A DNA stretch of 9,737 nt from Eudoraea sp. (GTDB taxonomy: Bacteria; Bacteroidota; Bacteroidia; Flavobacteriales; Flavobacteriaceae). Below the pieces are notes generated by a model. That model made no database searches. It was not told the DNA's origin and was given only the letters and a program-made list of their open reading frames with translations. Within the stretch, counting starts at the first letter, position 1, and every line of letters starts with the position of its first letter. A program made the translations under genes and the position numbers. The stretch lies in assembly GCA_013042125.1 (NCBI GenBank), contig JABDQS010000177.1, forward strand, positions 1 to 9,737. The letters run 5' to 3'. Positions 1 through 6,673 of this stretch are shown here, in pieces.

Positions 1-157
1 GATCAAGGTAGATATAGAGGAGCTTTCCGGAGCTAAGCACAATACAGCCACCGGGGAGATCAAATGGGAAATAAGTCTGAATCCGGGCGAGGAAAGGGTC
101 TTTACCCTGCGATATATTGTAAAATATCCAAGAAACAAAAACTTGATCGTGGAATAA
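1..157 (+). CDS. DUF4139 domain-containing protein, 3' end only
   Basis: Reading from base 2 gives 51 codons and a TAA stop at 155-157; the 5' part lies outside the window. The visible tail contains ELSGAKHNTATGEIKW, then NPGEER and YIVKYPRNKNL. This resembles the C-terminal end of DUF4139 (mucoidy-inhibitor MuiA-like) proteins, which typically end with a TG-E-[IV]-x-W segment, a PGE turn and a final V-K-Y-P strand. Family members are usually secreted proteins of several hundred residues with an N-terminal coiled-coil region and no firmly established biochemical role, so function stays open. The gene is followed by a strong terminator and is probably a separate transcription unit from the next genes. 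The family call comes from pattern recognition of a short tail and is fairly but not fully secure. Confidence 0.72.
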   Translation, partial: IKVDIEELSGAKHNTATGEIKWEISLNPGEERVFTLRYIVKYPRNKNLIVE

Positions 158-191
158 TTGAGTATAACTTATATTCAAATGAAATATACAG

Positions 192-220
192 AAGGGTAGA
201 GAGATCTACCCTTTTTTTTT
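192..220 (+). terminator. Rho-independent terminator after the DUF4139 gene
   Basis: A perfect 9-bp stem (AAGGGTAGA at 192-200 with TCTACCCTT at 205-213) encloses a GAGA tetraloop and runs into a T tract ending at 220. It lies 35 bases after the stop of the upstream gene. It should end that transcript and separate it from the operon starting near 332. Confidence 0.92.
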
Positions 221-229
221 AAGTAGGAA

Positions 230-256
230 TTGATTAGCTTAATCACAGTATTTTTC
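230..256 (+). promoter_or_regulatory. Candidate Bacteroidota-type promoter for the 332-5360 operon
   Basis: TTG at 230-232 and TATTTTTC at 249-256 resemble the Bacteroidota sigma-A elements (TTG near -33 and TAnnTTTG near -7). The second box differs from consensus only at its last base. The 16-base gap is slightly short compared with the usual spacing. The position, just after a terminator and about 75 bases before the first gene, is suitable. The match is by eye in an AT-rich stretch, so it is only a candidate. Confidence 0.35.
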
Positions 257-331
257 ACTTTTTAAAGAATGCCTAAATAGTCACCAATCTTTATTTTAAT
301 AAAAGAGAACCTAATAGCCAGGAAGCCTTAA

Positions 332-1765
332 TTGAAAAAGAATTATATGTACCTTGATACTCTACGCATCTGTTTGATTGCAGGATTGGTGGTGCTATTT
401 TTTTCGTGTACAGATGAAGTAAAATCTCCGGTAAACACAAAAGAAACTTCCATCCGATTTGAAAAGATCACCTATTACAAAACACCCATTGCTAAAAATG
501 ATTCAAGCCCTTATAAATCTCGCCTCACCTACTTTTTTGATAATGGCCTCCCTCACCGCTGGATGGAATTAGATTCTGCCGGTAAGACCCAGATCGATTA
601 TATATATGAGTATGACAGCCTATGGCAGGAAACCGGGGCCAGTTATATAGAACCCGGAGAAATAAACTATTCCGGGGAAATAATCACCTATAAGAACGAT
701 AGCACTAAGGTCACCGAATGGCCAGATTCCACGGGTACAGTTTTTTATACCATGATCGATGATCTCAATAAAAAAGGAAAATCATACAGGGCTACTTTTA
801 TCGGGGATACCATTCATGGTTACGATTCTACTTTTTACACTGCCCGGGGTTTTGAAAAAAGGATCTTTTTTACCAATAACAAAGGAAAAGTATTGAATGA
901 CAGGTCTTTTGAATACGATTCGATCAATACCAAGGGGGATTGGATATTCCGAAATAAGATCATGAATGATACGGTGGTGGAATTACAATATAGGGAGTTG
1001 CACTATGATGAGCAGTTTATTGGTAATGAAGGCCTCTATTATGAAGGACAAATAAGTTTGGCATCTGCGGACGAGAATGTGATCAGCTTTTCGGAGAATG
1101 AAGAGATCGTTTTTTTTACAAGGTCGATAGATTGGCAACATCAGAAGGGCTATCTGGCCACAAAAGAAGAAGGTATTTACACGGTTCCACAAGTAGTGCC
1201 AGGATTGGATAGCATTTATAACGGGGCCATTTCCCCGAAAGGTGACCAGATTATTTATTGTACCAGGGATGAGGATGCACAAGAGATCTGGCTGATAAAA
1301 AAAGAGAATGGAACCTGGTTACCGCCTACTAATCTTACTGCCACATCTGGAATTGAAGGAGGCTATTTTCAATGGTACAGTGATAGTGAACTTTACATGT
1401 ATATTGATGCGAATGAAGGAGATGTTGTTCGGGTTCTTTTGCAAAATGAATTACTAAAGATAACAGACACACTATCAGGTATTAATACCAATGAAGGTAC
1501 AGAATTTAGTCCATTTGTACTCCCTCAAAAGAAATTCTTATTATTTACTAGGTACCTGGAAGGAGACCCTTCTCAACAAGGAATTTTTCTAAGTCAAAAT
1601 ACCGGCACAGAGGCTGACCCTAATTGGGCAGTACCAAAAAAAATAGAAACTCTTCCTTATGGATGGAGTCCTTATATTATAAATAATGATCAGCTATTGA
1701 TATACACAGATGGGGAGGATTTCTATGGTGTCCCGATCGATACAATGGGGCTGGACAAGATCTAA
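332..1765 (+). CDS. Predicted lipoprotein with YD-like N-terminal half and PD40-like beta-propeller C-terminal half
   Basis: The product is 477 residues if read from TTG at 332, which has AGGAAG at 320-325 in Shine-Dalgarno position. An in-frame ATG at 347 (Met6) is the alternative and does not change the conclusions. Residues 1-26 form a type II signal peptide: basic start, hydrophobic core (IAGLVVLFF) and lipidation Cys26. The following Thr-Asp-Glu resembles acidic lipoprotein export signals of Bacteroidota, suggesting outer-membrane or surface location (inference). Residues about 60-225 are rich in Tyr/Asp strands (LTYFFDNG, YIYEYDS, FEYDSIN), loosely like YD/RHS or MORN-type antiparallel repeats. 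From about 250 onward there are PD40/TolB-like propeller blades: NGAISPKGDQIIYCT (298-311), EFSPFVLPQKKFLLFT (391-406) and GWSPYIINNDQLLIYT (444-459). No catalytic motif is visible. A scaffold, binding or substrate-recognition role is possible but not shown. It is the first gene of a probable three-gene operon, 33 bases before the next. Confidence 0.75.
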   Translation: MKKNYMYLDTLRICLIAGLVVLFFSCTDEVKSPVNTKETSIRFEKITYYKTPIAKNDSSPYKSRLTYFFDNGLPHRWMELDSAGKTQIDYIYEYDSLWQETGASYIEPGEINYSGEIITYKNDSTKVTEWPDSTGTVFYTMIDDLNKKGKSYRATFIGDTIHGYDSTFYTARGFEKRIFFTNNKGKVLNDRSFEYDSINTKGDWIFRNKIMNDTVVELQYRELHYDEQFIGNEGLYYEGQISLASADENVISFSENEEIVFFTRSIDWQHQKGYLATKEEGIYTVPQVVPGLDSIYNGAISPKGDQIIYCTRDEDAQEIWLIKKENGTWLPPTNLTATSGIEGGYFQWYSDSELYMYIDANEGDVVRVLLQNELLKITDTLSGINTNEGTEFSPFVLPQKKFLLFTRYLEGDPSQQGIFLSQNTGTEADPNWAVPKKIETLPYGWSPYIINNDQLLIYTDGEDFYGVPIDTMGLDKI

Positions 1766-1798
1766 TTTAAGACCTGCAAATTCCAGGACTTATTTAAA

Positions 1799-2926
1799 AT
1801 GAGGTTTAGAATGATTAAAACTATTGATATTAAATACAAAATAAGTCTCAGTGTATGTATATTACTAGGATATTCCGGGTTAGCTCAGGCAGATACAGTT
1901 CGTCTACTAACACCAACGGGACCTTATCCTGTAGGTACAGTAACCTACCAATGGACCGACCATTCCAGAGAGGCTAACTATACCTCAAACCCGGGAGATA
2001 AAAGAACTATTGTTACCCAGATATGGTATCCTGCAACTATAGATAGTACATCCGTAAAGGCTCATTATGCACCACTCTCAGAAGATTACAAAAAAGTTGT
2101 TGGGAATAGCTATGTGCGGGCACCTTTTAACACTGATGTTGGCCAGACAAGCCTTATTCTCATTTCACCAGGCAGGGGCACAGAACGCTTTTTATATACC
2201 ACGCTGATAGAAGATCTGGCGAGTAATGGTTTTCTGGTTGCCTCCGTAGATATGCCATTAATTGGATATACGCTGTTTGGAGATGGTTACGTAGTAAGGC
2301 CATCCTCGGCCTTTCAGCCTCCACCGGGTATGATGGGCGGTCCTTATGAAAAAGTGGATGCGTTCTTCGAGCAACCTACAGCTATGGGTGTTCTAGATCT
2401 CAAATTAGCCTATGAACATCTGAAAGCACTGAATGCTGCGGACCCTAATGATAGATTTAGAGGGAAGATCAACACCGAGGCTATAGGCATTTTTGGGCAT
2501 TCCTTAGGTGGCCGCATTACCGGAAGTTTTACGGCAGATCATCCTTTCGTGAAGGCGTATATTTCAATGGAAGGTATTCCTCCCAGAGATGTGCGTTATA
2601 AGGGCAAAATAAGGATCCCAACGGCTATGTTGTGCAGTAGTGGAACCCTTCCTTATGCCATTGATAACTACAATAGTTTTACGGACAATGCTCCTGCTCC
2701 CGTGTACTTTGTGGTAATGAATGATTTTGGTCATAATTCGGTCACGGATAATCCTTTTATCTATCCAAATAGCTTTAATTACAAAATAGATCCACAATTG
2801 GGGTTGAAAATTAGCAGACAACTGGTCACGGGTTATTTTAAGATGCAACTTTTAGATGAGGGGCAAATTGAGCAAGATCTTGAGCACATAGAACAATTGG
2901 TCATTAAGAAATATAGTAATGAATAA
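1799..2926 (+). CDS. Secreted alpha/beta hydrolase, platelet-activating-factor acetylhydrolase-like
   Basis: The product is 375 residues. A Sec signal peptide covers roughly residues 1-31, ending GLAQA before Asp32. ATG at 1799 was taken as the start; the in-frame ATG at 1811 (Met5) is equally plausible. The mature start has TGPYPVGT and then VTQIWYPA (72-79), as in bacterial relatives of plasma PAF-acetylhydrolase/group VIIA phospholipase A2. The nucleophile elbow is GHSLGG (233-238), nucleophile Ser235. GHNS (311-314) supplies the likely catalytic His312. The family acid normally lies 23 residues after the Ser, as in human PAF-AH Ser273/Asp296. Here that position is Glu258 (SMEGIPP), a conservative swap. 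The family hydrolyses esters of short or oxidised acyl chains, but the substrate here is unknown. The 3' end overlaps the acylase gene by 8 bases, arguing for translational coupling. A general secreted esterase or lipase is the alternative reading. Confidence 0.85.
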   Translation: MRFRMIKTIDIKYKISLSVCILLGYSGLAQADTVRLLTPTGPYPVGTVTYQWTDHSREANYTSNPGDKRTIVTQIWYPATIDSTSVKAHYAPLSEDYKKVVGNSYVRAPFNTDVGQTSLILISPGRGTERFLYTTLIEDLASNGFLVASVDMPLIGYTLFGDGYVVRPSSAFQPPPGMMGGPYEKVDAFFEQPTAMGVLDLKLAYEHLKALNAADPNDRFRGKINTEAIGIFGHSLGGRITGSFTADHPFVKAYISMEGIPPRDVRYKGKIRIPTAMLCSSGTLPYAIDNYNSFTDNAPAPVYFVVMNDFGHNSVTDNPFIYPNSFNYKIDPQLGLKISRQLVTGYFKMQLLDEGQIEQDLEHIEQLVIKKYSNE

Positions 2927-5360
2927 AGAAAATTGGATGTTATACAGGAAATCATTAAGGTTTTATACGATTATTTCTCTCATCCTGCTAGTTGGTCTTG
3001 GGACCATTACGATGTCTTGCAAGTTGTCGCCAAAGGATCAGTTTACGCTGGCCGGACTAGAGGAGCCAGTTGAAATTGTGAGAGATCAATGGGGAATAAA
3101 CCATATCTATGCAGAGAATGAGCACGACCTTTTCTTTGCTCAGGGGTATGCCGCCGCCAGGGACCGCCTGTTTCAATTCGAGATCTGGAGAAGACAGGCA
3201 ACAGGCACAGTGGCCGAGATCCTCGGGGAGGGTGAACTAAAACGCGATATAGGCACCAGACTGTTCAAATTCCGGGGCGACCTAAGTACCGAATTGAATC
3301 ATTATCACGACAACGGAGAGAGTATCATAACCGCCTATACAAATGGGGTGAATGCCTATATTGAAGAAGCGATGTTAGATCCTGAGAATCTGCCTGTAGA
3401 ATTCAAAATGCTTAACATTTTTCCTGAAAAATGGACACCCGAAGTGGTCATTTCCAGACACCAGGGACTTTTGGGGAATATTGGAGCAGAATTGGAGATA
3501 GGTATGGCAGTGAGTAAAATTGGCGTGGAGGCTGTTAAGGAGTTGTATTGGTTTCATCCAAAAGAGCCTGATTTGATGATGGATCCGGGCATTGATGCGT
3601 CACTCCTGCAAGAGGAAATTTTAGCAGTATATAATGCATATAGAAGGCCTGTTCGTTTTGTTAAAGAAGATGTTGTCCCTAAATACCGCAGCACCCAATC
3701 TACTACGGCACTTTTGTCCCGTGCAGAAACTAAAGTTGATTCGCTTTCCATAGGCAGTAATAATTGGGTAGTGAGTAAAGCACTTACAAAGGATGGCCAT
3801 ACTCTAATGGCCAATGATCCTCATAGGACCATAGCGGTGCCATCTTTGAGATATATGGCTCACTTGGTGGCCCCGGGATGGAATGTGATAGGAGGAGGCG
3901 AACCGGAGATACCGGGAATTTCAATAGGACATAATGAATATGGGGCCTGGGGTCTAACGGTTTTCCGGACAGATGGTGAAGATCTGTATGTTTACGACCT
4001 GAACCCTGAAAATCTGAACGAATATAATTATAAGGGAGAATGGGAAGCCATGGAAGTAATCACAGAGATCATCCCGGTTAAAGACAAGCAACCTCAGGAA
4101 GTATCTCTAAGGTATACCCGCCACGGACCTGTCACATATATTGATAGTATTCATAATAAAGCCTACGCAGTGAGATGTGCCTGGTTAGAACCAGGGGGAT
4201 CACCCTATTTGGCCTCCCTTCGCATGGACCAGGCGAAGACCTGGGACGAGTTCCGAGAAGCATGTAATTATAGTAATATCCCCGGAGAGAATATGATCTG
4301 GGCAGATAAAGAAGGTACCATTGGCTGGCAGGCCGTGGGAATTGCACCAATTAGGAGGAATTTTAGTGGTCTGGTACCAGTTCCCGGTGATGGTCGCTAT
4401 GAATGGGATGGTTATTTACCTATTGTTGAAAAGCCACATACAGTGAATCCTGAAACAGGATTTATTGCTACCGCTAACCAGAACGTTACTCCTGAATCCT
4501 ATGAGCATTGGGACGCCATTGGCTATTCCTGGTCAGATCCGTATCGCGGACAGCGTGTTGAAGAGGTCCTTGGTTCCGGAAATAAACTTTCGATGGAGGA
4601 GATGAAGGCTCTGCAGGTAGACTATGAGTCCCTTCCTGCCAGGAGCCTGGTGCCTATGTTGGCCAGACTTCCGATGCAAGGGAGGTCTGCAGAGGCCCGC
4701 GATCTGCTATTAAGTTGGGATTATCAACTTTTGCCAAACAGTGTAGAGGCCGGAATTTATGTCGCCTTCGAACAAGAATTACAAACACAGCTAGAAGAGC
4801 TTTTTATACCGGAAGAAGTTAAAAAAATTGTTTCCGGAATCCAGATGAAAAGGATAATAGACTGGATTCAGCATCCTGAACAGAAATTTGGCAAGAATGC
4901 GATAGCAGCCAGGGATGAATTACTGCTGCGTGCTTTTAATACGGGAATTGAAATCTTAGAAAATACCCTTGGTGAAGAAATTGACGATTGGCAGTACGGA
5001 CAAGATTCCTATAAACATACCTATATGAGCCATGCGCTAAGTGGAGCAGTAAGTAAGGAGTGGGCAGATTCCTTAGATCTGGGACCCTTGCCACGAGGGG
5101 GTAATGGCTTCACCCCGGGATCTACAGGGAATAACAATCGCCAGAGCAGTGGGGCATCGTTTAGAATGATCGTCTCTACAGGAGATTGGGATACTGCCGT
5201 GGGGACCAATGGTCCGGGTCAGTCTGGTGATCCGAGCAGCCCATTTTATGATAATTTATTTGAACCCTGGGCAAAGGACCAATACTTCCCTGTCTATTAT
5301 TCCAGATCAAAAATCGATTCTGTGGCTGTGGAAACGCTGAAATATCTGCCTGGAAATTAA
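2919..5360 (+). CDS. Penicillin acylase family (Ntn hydrolase) amidase precursor, probable lipoprotein
   Basis: The product is 813 residues, normal for single-chain penicillin, cephalosporin and AHL acylase precursors. The N-terminus has a basic start, a hydrophobic segment (about 15-32) and Cys34 in a weak lipobox (TMSC), so it is probably a periplasm-facing lipoprotein. The alpha-chain region begins with VEIVRDQWGINHIYAENEHD and AQGYAAARDRLFQFE, typical of the family. The autocleavage site is Gly279-Ser280 in IGSNNWVVS, making Ser280 the N-terminal nucleophile (B1) of a beta chain of about 534 residues. His302 in NDPH is then B23, and Asn520 in TANQN is B241, matching known catalytic-site positions of penicillin G acylase and relatives. 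The C-terminus carries GASFRMIVSTGDWD and NGPGQSGDPSSPFYD, also family-typical. Members cleave amide bonds of beta-lactams, N-acyl-homoserine lactones or acyl lipopeptides; substrate cannot be predicted. The start overlaps the hydrolase gene by 8 bases; ATG at 2937 is an alternative. Confidence 0.93.
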   Translation: MNKENWMLYRKSLRFYTIISLILLVGLGTITMSCKLSPKDQFTLAGLEEPVEIVRDQWGINHIYAENEHDLFFAQGYAAARDRLFQFEIWRRQATGTVAEILGEGELKRDIGTRLFKFRGDLSTELNHYHDNGESIITAYTNGVNAYIEEAMLDPENLPVEFKMLNIFPEKWTPEVVISRHQGLLGNIGAELEIGMAVSKIGVEAVKELYWFHPKEPDLMMDPGIDASLLQEEILAVYNAYRRPVRFVKEDVVPKYRSTQSTTALLSRAETKVDSLSIGSNNWVVSKALTKDGHTLMANDPHRTIAVPSLRYMAHLVAPGWNVIGGGEPEIPGISIGHNEYGAWGLTVFRTDGEDLYVYDLNPENLNEYNYKGEWEAMEVITEIIPVKDKQPQEVSLRYTRHGPVTYIDSIHNKAYAVRCAWLEPGGSPYLASLRMDQAKTWDEFREACNYSNIPGENMIWADKEGTIGWQAVGIAPIRRNFSGLVPVPGDGRYEWDGYLPIVEKPHTVNPETGFIATANQNVTPESYEHWDAIGYSWSDPYRGQRVEEVLGSGNKLSMEEMKALQVDYESLPARSLVPMLARLPMQGRSAEARDLLLSWDYQLLPNSVEAGIYVAFEQELQTQLEELFIPEEVKKIVSGIQMKRIIDWIQHPEQKFGKNAIAARDELLLRAFNTGIEILENTLGEEIDDWQYGQDSYKHTYMSHALSGAVSKEWADSLDLGPLPRGGNGFTPGSTGNNNRQSSGASFRMIVSTGDWDTAVGTNGPGQSGDPSSPFYDNLFEPWAKDQYFPVYYSRSKIDSVAVETLKYLPGN

Positions 5361-5366
5361 AGGGAT

Positions 5367-6269
5367 TTATGAGGTGCTGCTGGTAAGTTCTGTAAAGAGG
5401 CTTTCCAAATTCTTGTTTTTACGGCTGAGTTGCAGGGTTTTCAGTTTGTTGTCATGAGCAAAATCGAATACCACAGGTCGCATGTCATCGGGATGCTTAA
5501 AGGTTATCTCATACACAAAACCAACGGTATTCTTCACATAGGTCACATGAGGCAGTTTCAACAAAAAGGCCTCTTCCACCCTGTAATCAAATTCCACTTC
5601 TATTATCTGTTCTGCTGCTTCTCTGAGGTCAGATAATTTTTTATCGGCTACCAGACTTCCCTTATTGATAATGAGTACCCGGTCACATACGGCCTCTACT
5701 TCTTTCATTATATGCGTAGAAAGTAATATGGTCTTGTCCTTCCCAATTTCACGGATCAACTTACGGATCTCCAGAAGTTGATTGGGATCCAAGCCTGTTG
5801 TAGGTTCATCAAGGATAAGTACGTGGGGATCGTGTAAGAGTGCAGCGGCAAGGCCAACTCGTTGCCTGTATCCTTTAGAGAGTTGTCCTATCTTTTTGTG
5901 GGCCTCTGCGCTAAGGCCAATTTGCTCGATCACATCTTCGATACGATCTTTGGACACCTTATACACTTCGGCATTGAATTGCAGGTACTCTTTTACATAC
6001 ATCTCCAGATACAAGGGGTTATGCTCGGGCAAATAACCAATACTCTTTTGTACATTTTTAGCATCGATCCCCACATCGTATCCATTGACCAAAGCTTTTC
6101 CATCATCTGCTTTCAGATAAGTTGTAAGCACCTTCATCAGAGTAGATTTACCGGCACCATTAGGCCCCAAAAAACCTACGATCTCTCCTTTCTTGATCGT
6201 AAAGGAGACATCCTTAAGTGCTAACTGCTTTCCGTAGGATTTTGTAAGATGTTCAACAGTAATAGACAT
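5367..6269 (-). CDS. gldA: GldA, ATP-binding subunit of the gliding-motility-associated ABC transporter
   Basis: The product is 300 residues from ATG at 6269. A longer frame reaches 6299, but AGGGA lies 5 bases before 6269 and family members begin MSI-x-V, so the shorter form was chosen. It contains Walker A GPNGAGKST (35-43), signature LSKGYRQRV (130-138), Walker B VLILDEPT (150-157), D-loop GLD and switch His186 in STHIM. The Q-loop position reads IGYLPEHNPLY, with Glu82 where many ABC ATPases have Gln; this is common in ABC-2 exporter ATPases. The long agreement with flavobacterial GldA (LTTYLKADDG, VNGYDV, NPLYLEMYVKEYL, EAHKKIGQL) makes the call firm. In Flavobacterium johnsoniae, GldA works with membrane proteins GldF and GldG, which are encoded elsewhere; neither is in this window. 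The gene converges on the acylase gene with 6 bases between stops and no visible terminator. Presence of gldA alone does not prove that the organism glides. Confidence 0.93.
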   Translation of the reverse strand: MSITVEHLTKSYGKQLALKDVSFTIKKGEIVGFLGPNGAGKSTLMKVLTTYLKADDGKALVNGYDVGIDAKNVQKSIGYLPEHNPLYLEMYVKEYLQFNAEVYKVSKDRIEDVIEQIGLSAEAHKKIGQLSKGYRQRVGLAAALLHDPHVLILDEPTTGLDPNQLLEIRKLIREIGKDKTILLSTHIMKEVEAVCDRVLIINKGSLVADKKLSDLREAAEQIIEVEFDYRVEEAFLLKLPHVTYVKNTVGFVYEITFKHPDDMRPVVFDFAHDNKLKTLQLSRKNKNLESLFTELTSSTS

Positions 6270-6535
6270 ATGATCCCTAATTCTCGCGTAAAAATACACA
6301 ATGTGATAGAAAAAAAGTCAGACGTGAAGCAGCTTTCTTTCTTCCCTATTCAGGTTAGTTGTAGAGGGGATTTGTATTGCTCCTTTAGATTCTTGGTTAT
6401 AGAATTCTCAGAAAATATCGATCTTTTAAAAAATATTCGCAGTTATTATTCAATATTCATCAACATTCAAAAAAATATATACGAAGGACCTTAATTTTCA
6501 ATTTAATAATTACCTTAGCCTCAGTTTATAGCAAA
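6270..6535. other. AT-rich divergent intergenic region between gldA and the pheA leader
   Basis: This stretch must hold the promoters for gldA (minus) and for the attenuated aromatic operon (plus). No convincing pair of boxes was found. On the plus strand TAATTTTC (6492-6499) and TACCTTAG (6511-6518) are one-mismatch relatives of the TAnnTTTG element, but neither has a TTG at the expected distance upstream. On the minus strand TATTTTTA (6296-6289) is a similar weak candidate for gldA. No further gene is supported here. Confidence 0.4.
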
Positions 6536-6607
6536 ATGACAAACACTAATTTCTGGAACGGATTCTATTTTTACTTCTTTTTTAAAAGAGGAATGGGACT
6601 GTTATAG
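6536..6607 (+). CDS. Aromatic leader peptide of the pheA operon (attenuator peptide)
   Basis: This is a 23-codon ORF from ATG at 6536 to TAG at 6605-6607. It begins MTNTNFWNG, continues FYFYFFF (residues 10-16) and ends KRGMGLL. It has six Phe, two Tyr and one Trp codons; seven consecutive aromatic codons span 6563-6583. Such composition just before a terminator and pheA is the hallmark of leader peptides whose translation, rather than product, matters; E. coli pheL is the analogous case. Slow decoding when charged tRNA-Phe (or tRNA-Tyr) is scarce would stall the ribosome at 6563-6583. The next RNA element, 6593-6605, would then stay uncovered. When amino acids are plentiful, the ribosome reaches the stop codon and covers that element. 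There is no Shine-Dalgarno sequence, only an A-rich GCAAAATG context, which is usual in Bacteroidota. Expression has not been shown, but composition, position and downstream structure agree. Confidence 0.88.
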   Translation: MTNTNFWNGFYFYFFFKRGMGLL

Positions 6608-6640
6608 GTAATTGTGAAACAATAACGATACAAGTCCCGT
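6593..6640 (+). promoter_or_regulatory. Antiterminator hairpin of the pheA attenuator
   Basis: ATGGGACT at 6593-6600 can pair with AGTCCCGT at 6633-6640, as eight pairs including one G-U. The adjacent GTTAT (6601-6605) can pair with ATAAC (6622-6626), extending the stem past a six-base bulge. The 3' strand is the same sequence that forms the 5' arm of the terminator, so the two folds exclude each other. The 5' strand covers the last codons and the start of the stop codon of the leader ORF, beginning 9 bases after the last Phe codon of the aromatic run. That is the geometry needed for a stalled ribosome to free it and a terminating ribosome to mask it. Pairing was found by eye, without energy calculation. 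Confidence 0.78.
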
Positions 6641-6661
6641 AGAAAACGGGGCTTTTTTTTT
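6632..6661 (+). terminator. Intrinsic terminator (attenuator) before pheA
   Basis: The stem pairs AAGTCCCGT (6632-6640) with ACGGGGCTT (6646-6654), with one T-G wobble and an AGAAA loop, and leads into a T tract through 6661. It sits between the leader ORF stop and the pheA ATG at 6674 and points in the same direction. The gene upstream is on the other strand, so this hairpin has no gene to terminate except the leader. It is therefore best read as a conditional terminator controlling entry into the aromatic operon. Confidence 0.9.
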
Positions 6662-6673
6662 GTGACATCTAGT

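Noticed and set aside
983..1282. A 99-codon minus-strand ORF inside the lipoprotein gene
   Set aside because: It is a shadow of the plus-strand coding frame with no motif or start signal.
1766..1798. A possible terminator or promoter between the lipoprotein and hydrolase genes
   Set aside because: The 33-base gap shows no hairpin with a T tract and no TTG/TAnnTTTG pair, so it is treated as an intra-operon gap.
5862..6224. A 120-codon plus-strand ORF inside gldA
   Set aside because: It is antisense to the well supported gldA coding sequence, and its translation has no protein-family features.
6270..6299. Ten-residue N-terminal extension of GldA from 6299
   Set aside because: The family starts at MSI-x-V, and an AGGGA motif lies at good distance before the ATG at 6269.
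6249..6494. An 81-codon plus-strand ORF between gldA and the pheA leader
   Set aside because: It overlaps the gldA start on the other strand, has no recognisable motif, low-complexity AT-rich composition and no start context. It is best explained as chance in promoter DNA.
6576..6589. A TCTT/AAGA hairpin within the leader ORF as a possible pause structure
   Set aside because: Only about four weak pairs are possible around a short AT loop, too weak to claim as the pause hairpin of an attenuator.
6662..6673. GTG at 6662 as an upstream pheA start adding four residues
   Set aside because: It sits directly at the end of the terminator T tract with no ribosome-binding sequence, while ATG at 6674 gives the family-typical MKKRIAIQG beginning.
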